A stretch of 64,000 nt of DNA from Hyphomicrobium_A sp963726795 (GTDB lineage: Bacteria; Pseudomonadota; Alphaproteobacteria; Rhizobiales; Hyphomicrobiaceae): the NCBI GenBank assembly GCA_963726795.1, contig CAVSDD010000008.1:124001-188000 (forward strand). The letters run 5' to 3'. Position 1 is the first letter of the stretch. Each line of letters begins with the position of its first letter. The notes below the pieces were generated by a model, which was not told where the DNA came from, did no database searches, and saw only the letters and a list, made by a program, of their open reading frames with translations. Of this stretch, positions 16,190-24,397 are shown in pieces. A program made the translations under genes and the position numbers.

Positions 16190-18349
16190 TCAGTCGCGCG
16201 CGGGGCGGCTGCGGTCGTGGAACCAGGCGCGGTAGTCGGCCATCTTGGTGCGCTGCGCGCCGGGCGCGCGCCGCTTGCACGTCGCGGCTTCCTCGGATTT
16301 CTCCGATGCGCCCCAGCGAAGCTCGACGCAATCGTTGACGTTGTAGGCCATCTCCAGGCCGCCCATACGGTCGATGACGTCCTTGAGCGCGAGCTCCCAA
16401 GTCGAGCCGTCGGTGCGCGTGTAGGTGAACTTGCGCGTGGCGATCTCGGACGCGAGCGTGCGCTCCAACTCCGCTTTGACGTCGTCGGCGCTCTTGTCCT
16501 GGGGCATCGCGTAGCGTTCGGGGCGACGCGCCACGCGGTCTGGGAACGTGCGCACCACGTCGATGGCGATCAGCAGCCGCAGATCGCGCGAGGGCGTGGC
16601 GAAGTCCTCCCACGCGCCGGTCGTCTCGAAGATCGACGCGCCCTCCGGCATCGCGACTTCCGCGCCGCCGCCGGTCTGGTACTTGCGGCCGTTCTCGACC
16701 GAGGTCACGCGTGTCTTGACCTGCTCCTCGAGCGCGGTGATCACCTCGTTCAGCGCCCGCATCGGATCGAGCGGCGCCGGCGACATCACGTCGTCCATGC
16801 GGTCGTAGAAGTCTTCGATCGAGAGCTTCGACTGATCGAGCGAGAAATCGCCGTACTGGGGATCCTTGCCGATCTCGGCATTGGCGAGGCGGCGCAGGCC
16901 GCCGCTCTTGTCGGCAACGATCGGGCGGAAGCGCTTGAAGCCCGGACCGCCGAGCGCGGCGTTCTGTGCGAACAGGAAGTTGCCGCGCCAGAAGCGCTTG
17001 CGCGCCACCGTGCCGTCGGGCTGGCCGTCGACGGCGAGGAAAACGCCGGCCGCGTCGTTCGTCTGCGCCAGGCGCTTCGACAGCACCAGCACGTGGCCAT
17101 AAGGATCGGCGTAGATCGTGCCCGGACGCAGCGCGTCCTGCGTCAGCGGCACGGGATAGTAGTCGGTGTTGTCGTCGGCGGCGGCCGTGCGGCCGTTGCC
17201 CGAATGCACGCCGTTGGCGAGGGTGGTGCGCACGTAGAACCCGAACCCCGGCACAAGATCCTTGGGCCGCTGCGGAAACTTGCTCACCGGCGCCGCCATC
17301 GGCTGGTCAAAGAAGAAGCCGCCGGAGGCGACCTTCTGCTCGGGCGCGGGAGGCGGCTCCTCCTTCATGATGTTCCACCACTGCGCGCACTTGGGCGCGC
17401 CGCCGCCGCCGCCCCGCGAGCACTTCGAGTAGCCGAACGGCAGCCCCATCTTGAACGCGAAGTAGGCGCGCAGGAAATAGGGAAGGTCGGCACAGTCGGG
17501 CTGGATGACGAGCTTCTTCTCGTCCTCGCGCAGGCCTAGGTGATTGAACAGGAAGTTGCGCGTGGGATCGCGCAGCACCTCGTGCAGCGCCTTCCACGAG
17601 GGGGACTGATCGAGCGGGGCATCGAACAGCTTCTCGATCCACGCCGAATACATGTTCTCGCTCGAACGGTTCCATGTGTCGTGGATCGGCCAGACGGAGC
17701 CTTGCACGGCGCGCGGAGCATTGGTCGGCGCGTTGCCGACGGTGATGTTGCGCGTGATGGTGGCGCAGTCGCCGTCGGCGCCCGGGCGCGTCAGCGTCGC
17801 TTGCCATTTTCCAACGGCGGGTGCCGCGATCTCGGCGAACCAGAAGTAGGGCGGCCCGCCATGGCGCTCGGCGGACTTGACCGCGACAGCGCCGTCCGGG
17901 CCGATCAGCGACAGCTCGCCCTCGAGCGGCTCCTCCAGCGAGAACACGACGCGCAGCGGCGCGCCCTTCCACGGGCCTACCGGCGAGGTCAGCACCGCGG
18001 GCGCGACAGTGCTTTGACAGGCGGCGTGCGACGCGGTCTTGGGCGCGGTTGGTGCGACGGGCTTGGGTGCAGTGGGAGCCGCTGCTGGAGCTGCAACGGT
18101 TGCGGCGCCAGGTGCAGTCTTGGCTGCAGCGGCTGGTGCAGCCGCCGCCGCTGGAGCGGTTTTAACTGCAGCAGGTGCAGCGACGGGTGCCGCCGGTTTC
18201 GCGGCGGGGGCAGCTGCAGGCGCCGGCACAGGCTCGTCGACCTGCGCTCCCGCGTTAGCGGCCGATGCGAAAAGCGCCACCGCGATCAGCGCAATCGTTG
18301 CTGCGGCAGTGAGCTGGCGGGCAGGATACAAGCGCGTCCCCTTAGGCAT
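16190..18349 (-). CDS. Large secreted protein with a possible papain-like Cys/His core
   Basis: A 719-residue protein. A signal peptide (residues 1-33, ANAGA site) is followed by about 80 residues of Ala/Pro-rich linker. A beta-sandwich-like segment comes next (about 125-230; WKGAPLRVVFSLEEPLEGEL). The main domain has PDCADLPYFLRAYFAFKMGL (about residue 310) and YADPYGHVLVLSK (about 425). The first recalls the Cys-helix start of NlpC/P60 and transglutaminase folds, the second their catalytic His strand, and VDGQPDG could give an Asp. This is inference from motif order; no named family is recognised. The start at 18349 is fixed by the signal peptide. Confidence 0.6.
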   Translation of the reverse strand: MPKGTRLYPARQLTAAATIALIAVALFASAANAGAQVDEPVPAPAAAPAAKPAAPVAAPAAVKTAPAAAAAPAAAAKTAPGAATVAAPAAAPTAPKPVAPTAPKTASHAACQSTVAPAVLTSPVGPWKGAPLRVVFSLEEPLEGELSLIGPDGAVAVKSAERHGGPPYFWFAEIAAPAVGKWQATLTRPGADGDCATITRNITVGNAPTNAPRAVQGSVWPIHDTWNRSSENMYSAWIEKLFDAPLDQSPSWKALHEVLRDPTRNFLFNHLGLREDEKKLVIQPDCADLPYFLRAYFAFKMGLPFGYSKCSRGGGGGAPKCAQWWNIMKEEPPPAPEQKVASGGFFFDQPMAAPVSKFPQRPKDLVPGFGFYVRTTLANGVHSGNGRTAAADDNTDYYPVPLTQDALRPGTIYADPYGHVLVLSKRLAQTNDAAGVFLAVDGQPDGTVARKRFWRGNFLFAQNAALGGPGFKRFRPIVADKSGGLRRLANAEIGKDPQYGDFSLDQSKLSIEDFYDRMDDVMSPAPLDPMRALNEVITALEEQVKTRVTSVENGRKYQTGGGAEVAMPEGASIFETTGAWEDFATPSRDLRLLIAIDVVRTFPDRVARRPERYAMPQDKSADDVKAELERTLASEIATRKFTYTRTDGSTWELALKDVIDRMGGLEMAYNVNDCVELRWGASEKSEEAATCKRRAPGAQRTKMADYRAWFHDRSRPARD

Positions 18350-18550
18350 TCCCCGAGTGCAACAAGAGATGGTGCGGAAAGTCTCGCCAAATCGTGGCGA
18401 AATTTGTCGGCGCCAGGATGACATCCCGGCCATCGAGCAATTACAGAGTTTTAGCAGGTCCGCGAAGCGATTGGCGGCCATTTTAGCACGCTATCCCCGC
18501 CTGCCTGATTCGCAGCTTGCCGCCTTTCGAGAGGCTACGGCCCGGCTCTC

Positions 18551-19105
18551 CTAAAGAACTTTGGTAAATTTCGAGCGCCGGTCGATGACCTTCCCGGCGA
18601 TCATGAAGACGCCGTCGCCCGTATAGTGCAGCGTCTTGGGGTACTTGGGTGCCATTGCCGCGCGCGCGTGCACGATCTCGAAAACGAAGAAGTTGTACTT
18701 TTTCACCAACGCATCGTCGTGGAGCTTGCATTCAAAGCTCGCGTGGCACTCCCCGATCAGCGGCGCCTCGACCGAATGTGCCTTCTGCGCCGTGAGGCCG
18801 AACTCGGCAAACTTGTCGATCTCCGCTCCCGTCGTGTTTCCGATCCCGATCACCTGGTCAGTGAGGGCCGTCGTGGGCACGTTGATCACGCACGCGCCGC
18901 TGCGGCGGATCATGTCGAAGGAGTGGTTGCCATTCGAGATCAGACAGCCGACGAGCGATGGACTGAACTCCATGACGCAATACCAGCCGAGCGTCATGAT
19001 GTTGGTCTTGCCGCGCCAGCGCGAGGAGACCAGCACGATCGGCCCCGGCTCCAAGTAGCGCCTGGCCTTCTCGACGGGGAACGCTCGCTTTTTTGGGATG
19101 CGCAT
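18551..19105 (-). CDS. Flavin reductase family protein (FMN-binding split barrel)
   Basis: A 184-residue protein of the flavin reductase-like, FMN-binding split-barrel family. Recognisable segments are PGPIVLVSSRWRGKTNIMTL, FSPSLVGCLISNGNHSFDMI and GACVINVPTTALTDQVIGIG. Members either supply reduced FMN to partner monooxygenases or act as stand-alone flavoproteins; no partner gene is nearby. It lies 60 bases from the DUF1801-like gene on the same strand and could share a transcript. Confidence 0.85.
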   Translation of the reverse strand: MRIPKKRAFPVEKARRYLEPGPIVLVSSRWRGKTNIMTLGWYCVMEFSPSLVGCLISNGNHSFDMIRRSGACVINVPTTALTDQVIGIGNTTGAEIDKFAEFGLTAQKAHSVEAPLIGECHASFECKLHDDALVKKYNFFVFEIVHARAAMAPKYPKTLHYTGDGVFMIAGKVIDRRSKFTKVL

Positions 19106-19165
19106 GGAGATACAACGCTGGAACCATCGCGACAGTTGCGGTTTCGCGCTCGCCGAGCCGGAGGC

Positions 19166-19627
19166 TCAACCGCGCTTCGTCTTCGTCTTCGTCTTGGAGC
19201 GGGCCGGTGCTTTGGCCTCATTCAGCGCCACGGCCGCGCGAATGAGCGCGGCCAGAGCCTTTTCGTCGATCTTGTCGTCCTCGTGGATATCGATGGCGCG
19301 CCGCACGTTGCCTTCGAGACTTGAGTTGAACAGGCGAGCAGGGTCATCGAGCGCGGCGCCCTTGGCGAAGGTCAGCTTCACGACCCCCTTGTACGTCTCG
19401 CCGGTGCAGATGATGCCGCCGTGCTCCCAGACCGGCACGCCGCGCCACTTCCACGTCTCGACCACGCCCGGCTCGGCCTGCTTGATGATCTTGCGCACGC
19501 GGGCCAGCGTCTCGCCGCGCCAGTCGCCAAGCTCCTTAACTCTGGCGTCGATGAGCTGCGAGGGCGAGGCGTCCGCCTTGCCGCCCTTGGCGCCGGTCTT
19601 CGCTTTCGTGGCGGTCGCTTTTTTCAT
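19166..19627 (-). CDS. DUF1801-like protein
   Basis: A 153-residue cytosolic protein. A Lys/Ala-rich N-terminus and a Lys/Thr/Arg-rich C-terminus flank a domain with DARVKELGDWRGETLARVRK, VVETWKWRGVPVWEHGGIIC and YKGVVKLTFAKGAALDDPA. This is the pattern of DUF1801 (YdhG-like) proteins, whose biochemical role is unknown. The basic tails suggest nucleic acid contact, which is inference. The ATG at 19627 removes an unlikely upstream extension. Confidence 0.72.
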   Translation of the reverse strand: MKKATATKAKTGAKGGKADASPSQLIDARVKELGDWRGETLARVRKIIKQAEPGVVETWKWRGVPVWEHGGIICTGETYKGVVKLTFAKGAALDDPARLFNSSLEGNVRRAIDIHEDDKIDEKALAALIRAAVALNEAKAPARSKTKTKTKRG

Positions 19628-19754
19628 TTTGACGATCCCGTTTTGGGCCTGCTCGGGCGCGGACGAAATGCGCCACCGCGGACGGCCCCTAAAACTCACA
19701 TCGAATTTTTATGCGGCGCTCTCTAGCTGAAGCTCATCTCTGCTGGAGAACGCC

Positions 19755-19838
19755 ATGCTGGACATCGTCTATCTCGCTCTCGGCGTCGGCATCATCGCAT
19801 TGATGATGCTCTACGCGCGCTGGGCCGCCAACGCATGA
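19755..19838 (+). CDS. 27-residue hydrophobic micro-ORF at the head of the kdp operon
   Basis: The frame reads MLDIVYLALGVGIIALMMLY and then ARWAANA. It has GGAGAA six bases upstream and ends seven bases before the kdpF start. It encodes a single membrane segment similar in size and first residues (MLD) to KdpF but lacks the KdpF ending YPEKL. It may be a second small Kdp subunit, a diverged kdpF copy, or a translation-coupling leader. Being so short, it would be missed by routine gene calling. Confidence 0.65.
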   Translation: MLDIVYLALGVGIIALMMLYARWAANA

Positions 19839-19845
19839 GGCCGCC

Positions 19846-19932
19846 ATGCTCGATCTGATCCTCGGCGGCACGGTCGCGGCTGCGATCGCGCTCTACCTCC
19901 TCTACGCCCTGCTTTATCCCGAGAAGCTGTGA
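19846..19932 (+). CDS. kdpF: Potassium-transporting ATPase small subunit KdpF
   Basis: A 28-residue single-span peptide, MLDLILGGTVAAAIALYLLY then ALLYPEKL. This is the KdpF pattern: one membrane helix ending in a short Pro-Glu-Lys/Arg tail. KdpF stabilises the KdpFABC complex. GAGG lies six bases upstream, and the stop codon is seven bases before kdpA. Confidence 0.88.
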   Translation: MLDLILGGTVAAAIALYLLYALLYPEKL

Positions 19933-19939
19933 GCCGTCC

Positions 19940-21643
19940 ATGACACTCAATGGAATGCTGCAAATCGCGCTGATGCTGGCGCTCGTGATTGTGACCGCGC
20001 GCCCGCTCGGCGTCTTCATGGCCGCCGTACTCGATGGCCGCCCAACGCCGCTCGATTCTGTTATGAGGCCGCTCGAAGCGCGCTTCTATGCGGTGTCGCG
20101 CGTCGACCCCAAGCGCGAGCAGACCTGGATCGAGTACGCCACCGCGCTGCTCGTGTTCAACGCTGCGGGCTTCGTGCTGCTGTACGCCATTCTGCGGCTG
20201 CAGAATTACCTTCCGCTTAATCCGCAAGGCTTTTCCGGCCTGAGCGAACACCTTGCTTTCAACACTGCGGTCTCGTTCGTCACCAACACCAACTGGCAGA
20301 GCTATGGCGGCGAGACGACGCTGTCCTACTTCAGCCAGATGGTCGGGCTCACGGTGCAGAACTTCCTCTCCGCCGCGACCGGCATAGCGATCGTCGTGCC
20401 GCTTGCGCGCGCTTTCTCCCGCGCCAACGCGACGACCGTCGGCAATTTCTGGGTCGACCTCACGCGCACCACCCTCTACGTGCTGCTGCCGTTGTCCGTT
20501 GTCATGGCGTTCGCGCTGATCGCACTCGGCGTTCCGCAGAACCTGAGCCAGTACGTCGATGCCACGACGCTCGAAGGCGCCAAACAGACGATCGCGCAGG
20601 GCCCGGTCGCCAGCCAGATCGCCATCAAGCAGATCGGCACCAACGGCGGCGGGTTTTTCAACGTGAACTCCGCCCACCCTTACGAGAACCCCTCCATCTG
20701 GACCAACGTCATAGAGCTGTGGGCCATTGTGGCGCTGGCGCTGGGTCTCGCTGTTGCTTTCGGCCGCATGATCGGGCGCGAGCGCGAAGGCTGGGCGCTG
20801 CTCGCGGTGATGCTTCTGTTCCTCGTTGCCGGCTGCGCTGTCGCCTACTGGGCGGAGGCGGGAGGCAACCCGCTGCTGCACGCGATGGGAGTCGACGGCG
20901 GCAACATGGAAGGCAAGGAGGTGCGCTTCGGCGTCCCGCAGTCGGTGACCTGGGCCGCGCTCACCACCGGCGCCTCCAACGGCTCGGTCAATTCGATGCA
21001 CAACTCCTACATGCCGCTCGGCGGCCTGGTGCCGCTGGTGCTGATCCAGATCGGCGAGATCGTGCCGGGTGGCGTCGGCTCGGGCCTCTACGGCATCGTC
21101 GTGTTTGCCATCATCGCGATGTTCGTCGCCGGTCTGATGGTGGGGCGCACGCCGGAATACCTCGGCAAGAAGCTCGAGGCCAAGGAGGTGAAGATGGCCA
21201 TGCTGGCGATCCTCATCATGCCGGTGTTCATCTTGGGCTTCAGCGCCGTATCCGCCGTGCTTCCGGCAGCACTCGCAGGCCTCGCGAACCCCGGCCCGCG
21301 CGGCTACACCGAGATGCTATATGCCTTCTCCTCCGCTGCCGGCAACAACGGCTCGGCTTACGCCGGCATTACCGCCAATGCGCCCTGGTACGACACCACG
21401 CTCGGCATCGCCATGCTTGCCTGCCGCTTCGGCATCATCGTGCCGGTGCTGGCGATTGCCGGGTCGCTTGCCGCCAAGCCCAAGCTCGCGCCGTCGTCCG
21501 GCACCTTCCCTACCGACGGGCCGCTATTCGTTGGGCTGCTGCTCGGCGTCATCGTCATCGTGAGCGGGCTTGAGTTTTTCCCCGCGCTCGCCTTAGGCCC
21601 CATCGTCGAGCACTTCCAGATGCTCGCCGGCAAAACCTACTAA
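19940..21643 (+). CDS. kdpA: Potassium-transporting ATPase subunit A
   Basis: The 567-residue channel-like subunit that selects and binds potassium, with about ten membrane segments and four pore-loop repeats. Visible selectivity-type segments are SFVTNTNWQSYGGE, QIGTNGGGFFNVNSAHPYEN, TTGASNGSVNSMHNSYMPLG and SSAAGNNGSAYAG, which are the four KdpA P-loops. It forms the inner-membrane complex with KdpB, KdpC and KdpF. Length is typical. Confidence 0.97.
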   Translation: MTLNGMLQIALMLALVIVTARPLGVFMAAVLDGRPTPLDSVMRPLEARFYAVSRVDPKREQTWIEYATALLVFNAAGFVLLYAILRLQNYLPLNPQGFSGLSEHLAFNTAVSFVTNTNWQSYGGETTLSYFSQMVGLTVQNFLSAATGIAIVVPLARAFSRANATTVGNFWVDLTRTTLYVLLPLSVVMAFALIALGVPQNLSQYVDATTLEGAKQTIAQGPVASQIAIKQIGTNGGGFFNVNSAHPYENPSIWTNVIELWAIVALALGLAVAFGRMIGREREGWALLAVMLLFLVAGCAVAYWAEAGGNPLLHAMGVDGGNMEGKEVRFGVPQSVTWAALTTGASNGSVNSMHNSYMPLGGLVPLVLIQIGEIVPGGVGSGLYGIVVFAIIAMFVAGLMVGRTPEYLGKKLEAKEVKMAMLAILIMPVFILGFSAVSAVLPAALAGLANPGPRGYTEMLYAFSSAAGNNGSAYAGITANAPWYDTTLGIAMLACRFGIIVPVLAIAGSLAAKPKLAPSSGTFPTDGPLFVGLLLGVIVIVSGLEFFPALALGPIVEHFQMLAGKTY

Positions 21644-21668
21644 CGCCGGCAGCCAAAGGATTTTCCGA

Positions 21669-23753
21669 ATGTCCACCCTAGCCCAAGAAACGCTTCCCGT
21701 TCGCCGCAAGCGCTACGCCAGCGCCATTGCAGACCCGGCTCTCGTCAGGCGCGCCACGATCGATGCGCTGGCAAAGCTCGATCCACGCCAGCTCGTGCGC
21801 AACCCGGTGATCTTCGTCACCGCGGTCGTGTCGGCGCTGGTCACTATCCTGTTCGTGCGCGATCTGGCGAGTGGAGGCCCGGCGCTGTTCACTGGCCAGC
21901 TTGCCGCCTGGCTGTGGTTTACCGTTCTGTTCGCCAACTTCGCCGAGGCAATCGCGGAGGGCCGCGGCCGTGCCCAGGCCGAATCCTTGCGCCGCACGCG
22001 CACCGAGACGACAGCCAAGCTGCTCGCGTCGATTGAAGAGAGCAGTTCGTTCCGGGAGGTTTCCGCTCTCGATCTGCGTCCGGGCAACTTGGTTCTGGTG
22101 TCGGCGGGCGACATTATTCCCGGCGACGGCGACGTGGTGCAGGGCATCGCCTCGGTCAACGAGGCGGCGGTGACGGGCGAATCCGCTCCCGTCATTCGCG
22201 AGGCCGGCGGCGACCGCTCGGCGGTGACCGGCGGCACCACCGTGATCTCGGACTGGATCGTGGTCCGCATCACGTCGGCGCCCGGCTCGTCATTCTTGGA
22301 TCGCATGATCGCGCTGGTCGAGGGCGCGGAGCGGCAGAAGACGCCCAACGAGATCGCGCTGTCGATTTTGCTCGCCGGCATGACCATCGTGTTTCTCGTC
22401 GCGGTCGTGACTTTGAAAGGCCTCGGCGCCTACTCGGGCACCGACGTATCCGTTCCCGTGCTGGTGGCGCTACTCGTCACCTTGATCCCGACCACGATTG
22501 GCGGATTGCTGTCGGCCATCGGCATCGCCGGCATGGACCGGCTGCTCAAGTTCAACGTGCTCGCGATGTCGGGACGCGCGGTGGAGGCCGCGGGCGACGT
22601 CGACACGTTGCTGCTCGACAAGACGGGCACGATCACGCTCGGCAACCGGCTGGCAACCGAGATCATCCCGGTGCCCGGCGTCAGCGAGCGCGTAGCCGCC
22701 GAGGCAGCGCTTTTGGCGAGCTATGCCGACGAGACGCCGGAAGGACGCTCGATCGTGGCGCTGGCGCAGGAAAAATACGGCATTGCCCTTCCCGCGGGCC
22801 GCCCCGATGCCCAATTCATCGAGTTCTCCGCGTCGACGCGGTTGTCCGGCGCCGACCTTGGCAGTCGCAAGCTGCGCAAGGGTGCGGTCGATGCGGTGCG
22901 CAAGTTCGTTCACGGGATTTCCGGCCGCGAGCCGGCCGAGCCGACGACGTTCAAGGCGGCGGTCGAGCGCATCGCCCGCTCCGGCGGTACGCCCCTCGCC
23001 CTCGCCGACGGCGGCCAGCTTCTCGGCGTCATCCAGCTCAAGGACGTGGTCAAGGCCGACATGAAGCAGCGCTTCAGCGAGCTGCGTCGCATGGGCATCA
23101 AGACGGTGATGATTACCGGGGATAATCCCGTGACTGCGGCAGCGATCGCATCGGAGGCCGGCGTCGACGACTTCGTCGCCGAGGCCACGCCCGAGGATAA
23201 GCTCGCCTACATACGCGCCGAGCAGGCGAACGGCCGCCTCATCGCCATGTGCGGTGACGGCACCAACGACGCTCCGGCGCTGGCGCAGGCCGACGTTGGC
23301 GTTGCCATGCAGACCGGGACGCAGGCGGCGCGCGAGGCGGGCAACATGGTCGACCTCGACTCCGATCCGACCAAGCTCATCGAGGTCATCGAGATCGGTA
23401 AGCAGCTGCTGATGACGCGTGGCTCGCTGACTACGTTCTCCATCGCCAACGACGTGGCCAAGTACTTTGCGATCATCCCGGCGCTGTTCGTCGCCTCCCT
23501 GCCCGAACTCGGTGCGATCAACGTCATGGGGCTCGCGACCCCGCAAAGCGCGATCCTGTCGGCGGTGATCTTCAACGCGCTCATCATCGTGGCGCTGATC
23601 CCGCTCGCCTTGAAAGGCGTCGCCTACCGGCCGATCGGCGCGGCGGCGCTGTTGCGCAGAAATCTGCTCGTCTACGGGTTCGGCGGCCTGATCGCACCTT
23701 TCGTCGGCATCAAGGTGATCGATCTCGCCGTATCCTGCCTCGGTCTCGCGTGA
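21669..23753 (+). CDS. kdpB: Potassium-transporting ATPase subunit B (P-type ATPase)
   Basis: The 694-residue catalytic subunit. The actuator motif is TGESAPVIRE; the phosphorylation site is DKTGTITLGN, with the Asp near residue 316. The nucleotide-binding domain follows, then the hinge motif MCGDGTNDAPALAQADVGVA. It hydrolyses ATP to drive potassium through KdpA. Full length, intact catalytic residues. It begins 25 bases after kdpA. Confidence 0.97.
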   Translation: MSTLAQETLPVRRKRYASAIADPALVRRATIDALAKLDPRQLVRNPVIFVTAVVSALVTILFVRDLASGGPALFTGQLAAWLWFTVLFANFAEAIAEGRGRAQAESLRRTRTETTAKLLASIEESSSFREVSALDLRPGNLVLVSAGDIIPGDGDVVQGIASVNEAAVTGESAPVIREAGGDRSAVTGGTTVISDWIVVRITSAPGSSFLDRMIALVEGAERQKTPNEIALSILLAGMTIVFLVAVVTLKGLGAYSGTDVSVPVLVALLVTLIPTTIGGLLSAIGIAGMDRLLKFNVLAMSGRAVEAAGDVDTLLLDKTGTITLGNRLATEIIPVPGVSERVAAEAALLASYADETPEGRSIVALAQEKYGIALPAGRPDAQFIEFSASTRLSGADLGSRKLRKGAVDAVRKFVHGISGREPAEPTTFKAAVERIARSGGTPLALADGGQLLGVIQLKDVVKADMKQRFSELRRMGIKTVMITGDNPVTAAAIASEAGVDDFVAEATPEDKLAYIRAEQANGRLIAMCGDGTNDAPALAQADVGVAMQTGTQAAREAGNMVDLDSDPTKLIEVIEIGKQLLMTRGSLTTFSIANDVAKYFAIIPALFVASLPELGAINVMGLATPQSAILSAVIFNALIIVALIPLALKGVAYRPIGAAALLRRNLLVYGFGGLIAPFVGIKVIDLAVSCLGLA

Positions 23754-23779
23754 AGACACTCGCCTGAAGGAAAAAACTC

Positions 23780-24382
23780 ATGCTCCAGCATCTGCGTCCT
23801 GCGCTGACCATGCTCCTGGCATTTACGCTGCTGACCGGCGTCGTCTATCCGCTCGCCGTCACCGGCGTCGCCTGGGTCATGATGCACGACGCGTCTCTCG
23901 GCAGCCTCGTGCAGCGCAACGGAAAGGTCATCGGCTCGAGCCTGATCGGTCAGTCGTTCACGAGCGACCAATACTTCCATGGGCGCCCGTCGGCGACGAC
24001 GGGGCCTGATCCCTCCGACAGCTCCAAGTCGGTCGATGCGCCCTACAACGCGGCAGCCTCCACCGGCTCCAATCTCGGCCCGATCACGCGTAAGCTGATC
24101 GATCGCGTGAAGCTGGACGTGGACGGCCTGCGCTCAGCCGGCGCGACCGGGCCTATCCCCGCCGATGCGGTCACAACCTCGGCCAGCGGGCTCGATCCCG
24201 ACATCTCTCCCGAGACGGCGCAGCTGCAGGTGCCCCGCGTGGCAAAAGCACGCTCGATGCCCGAGGAGCGCGTGCGCGCCCTCGTTGCCGGCAATACCGC
24301 GGAGCGGGCACTTGGTATCCTGGGCGAACGCAGGGTTAACGTTTTGGAGCTCAACCTCGCGCTCGACGCCCAGGCGCACTAG
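23780..24382 (+). CDS. kdpC: Potassium-transporting ATPase subunit C
   Basis: A 200-residue subunit with one N-terminal membrane segment (about 8-30) and a periplasmic domain. Family motifs are GSSLIGQSFTSDQYFHGRPS, ASGLDPDISPETAQLQVPRV and VRALVAGNTAERALGILGE. KdpC stabilises the complex and helps ATP binding by KdpB. It is followed 15 bases later by kdpD. Confidence 0.96.
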   Translation: MLQHLRPALTMLLAFTLLTGVVYPLAVTGVAWVMMHDASLGSLVQRNGKVIGSSLIGQSFTSDQYFHGRPSATTGPDPSDSSKSVDAPYNAAASTGSNLGPITRKLIDRVKLDVDGLRSAGATGPIPADAVTTSASGLDPDISPETAQLQVPRVAKARSMPEERVRALVAGNTAERALGILGERRVNVLELNLALDAQAH

Positions 24383-24397
24383 ATTAGAGGGGCGAGT

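Noticed and set aside
15973..16338. 121-codon plus-strand frame between the PilZ-GGDEF gene and the large secreted protein gene
   Set aside because: Low-complexity Arg/Ala composition, no Shine-Dalgarno, and overlap with the real end of the minus-strand gene.
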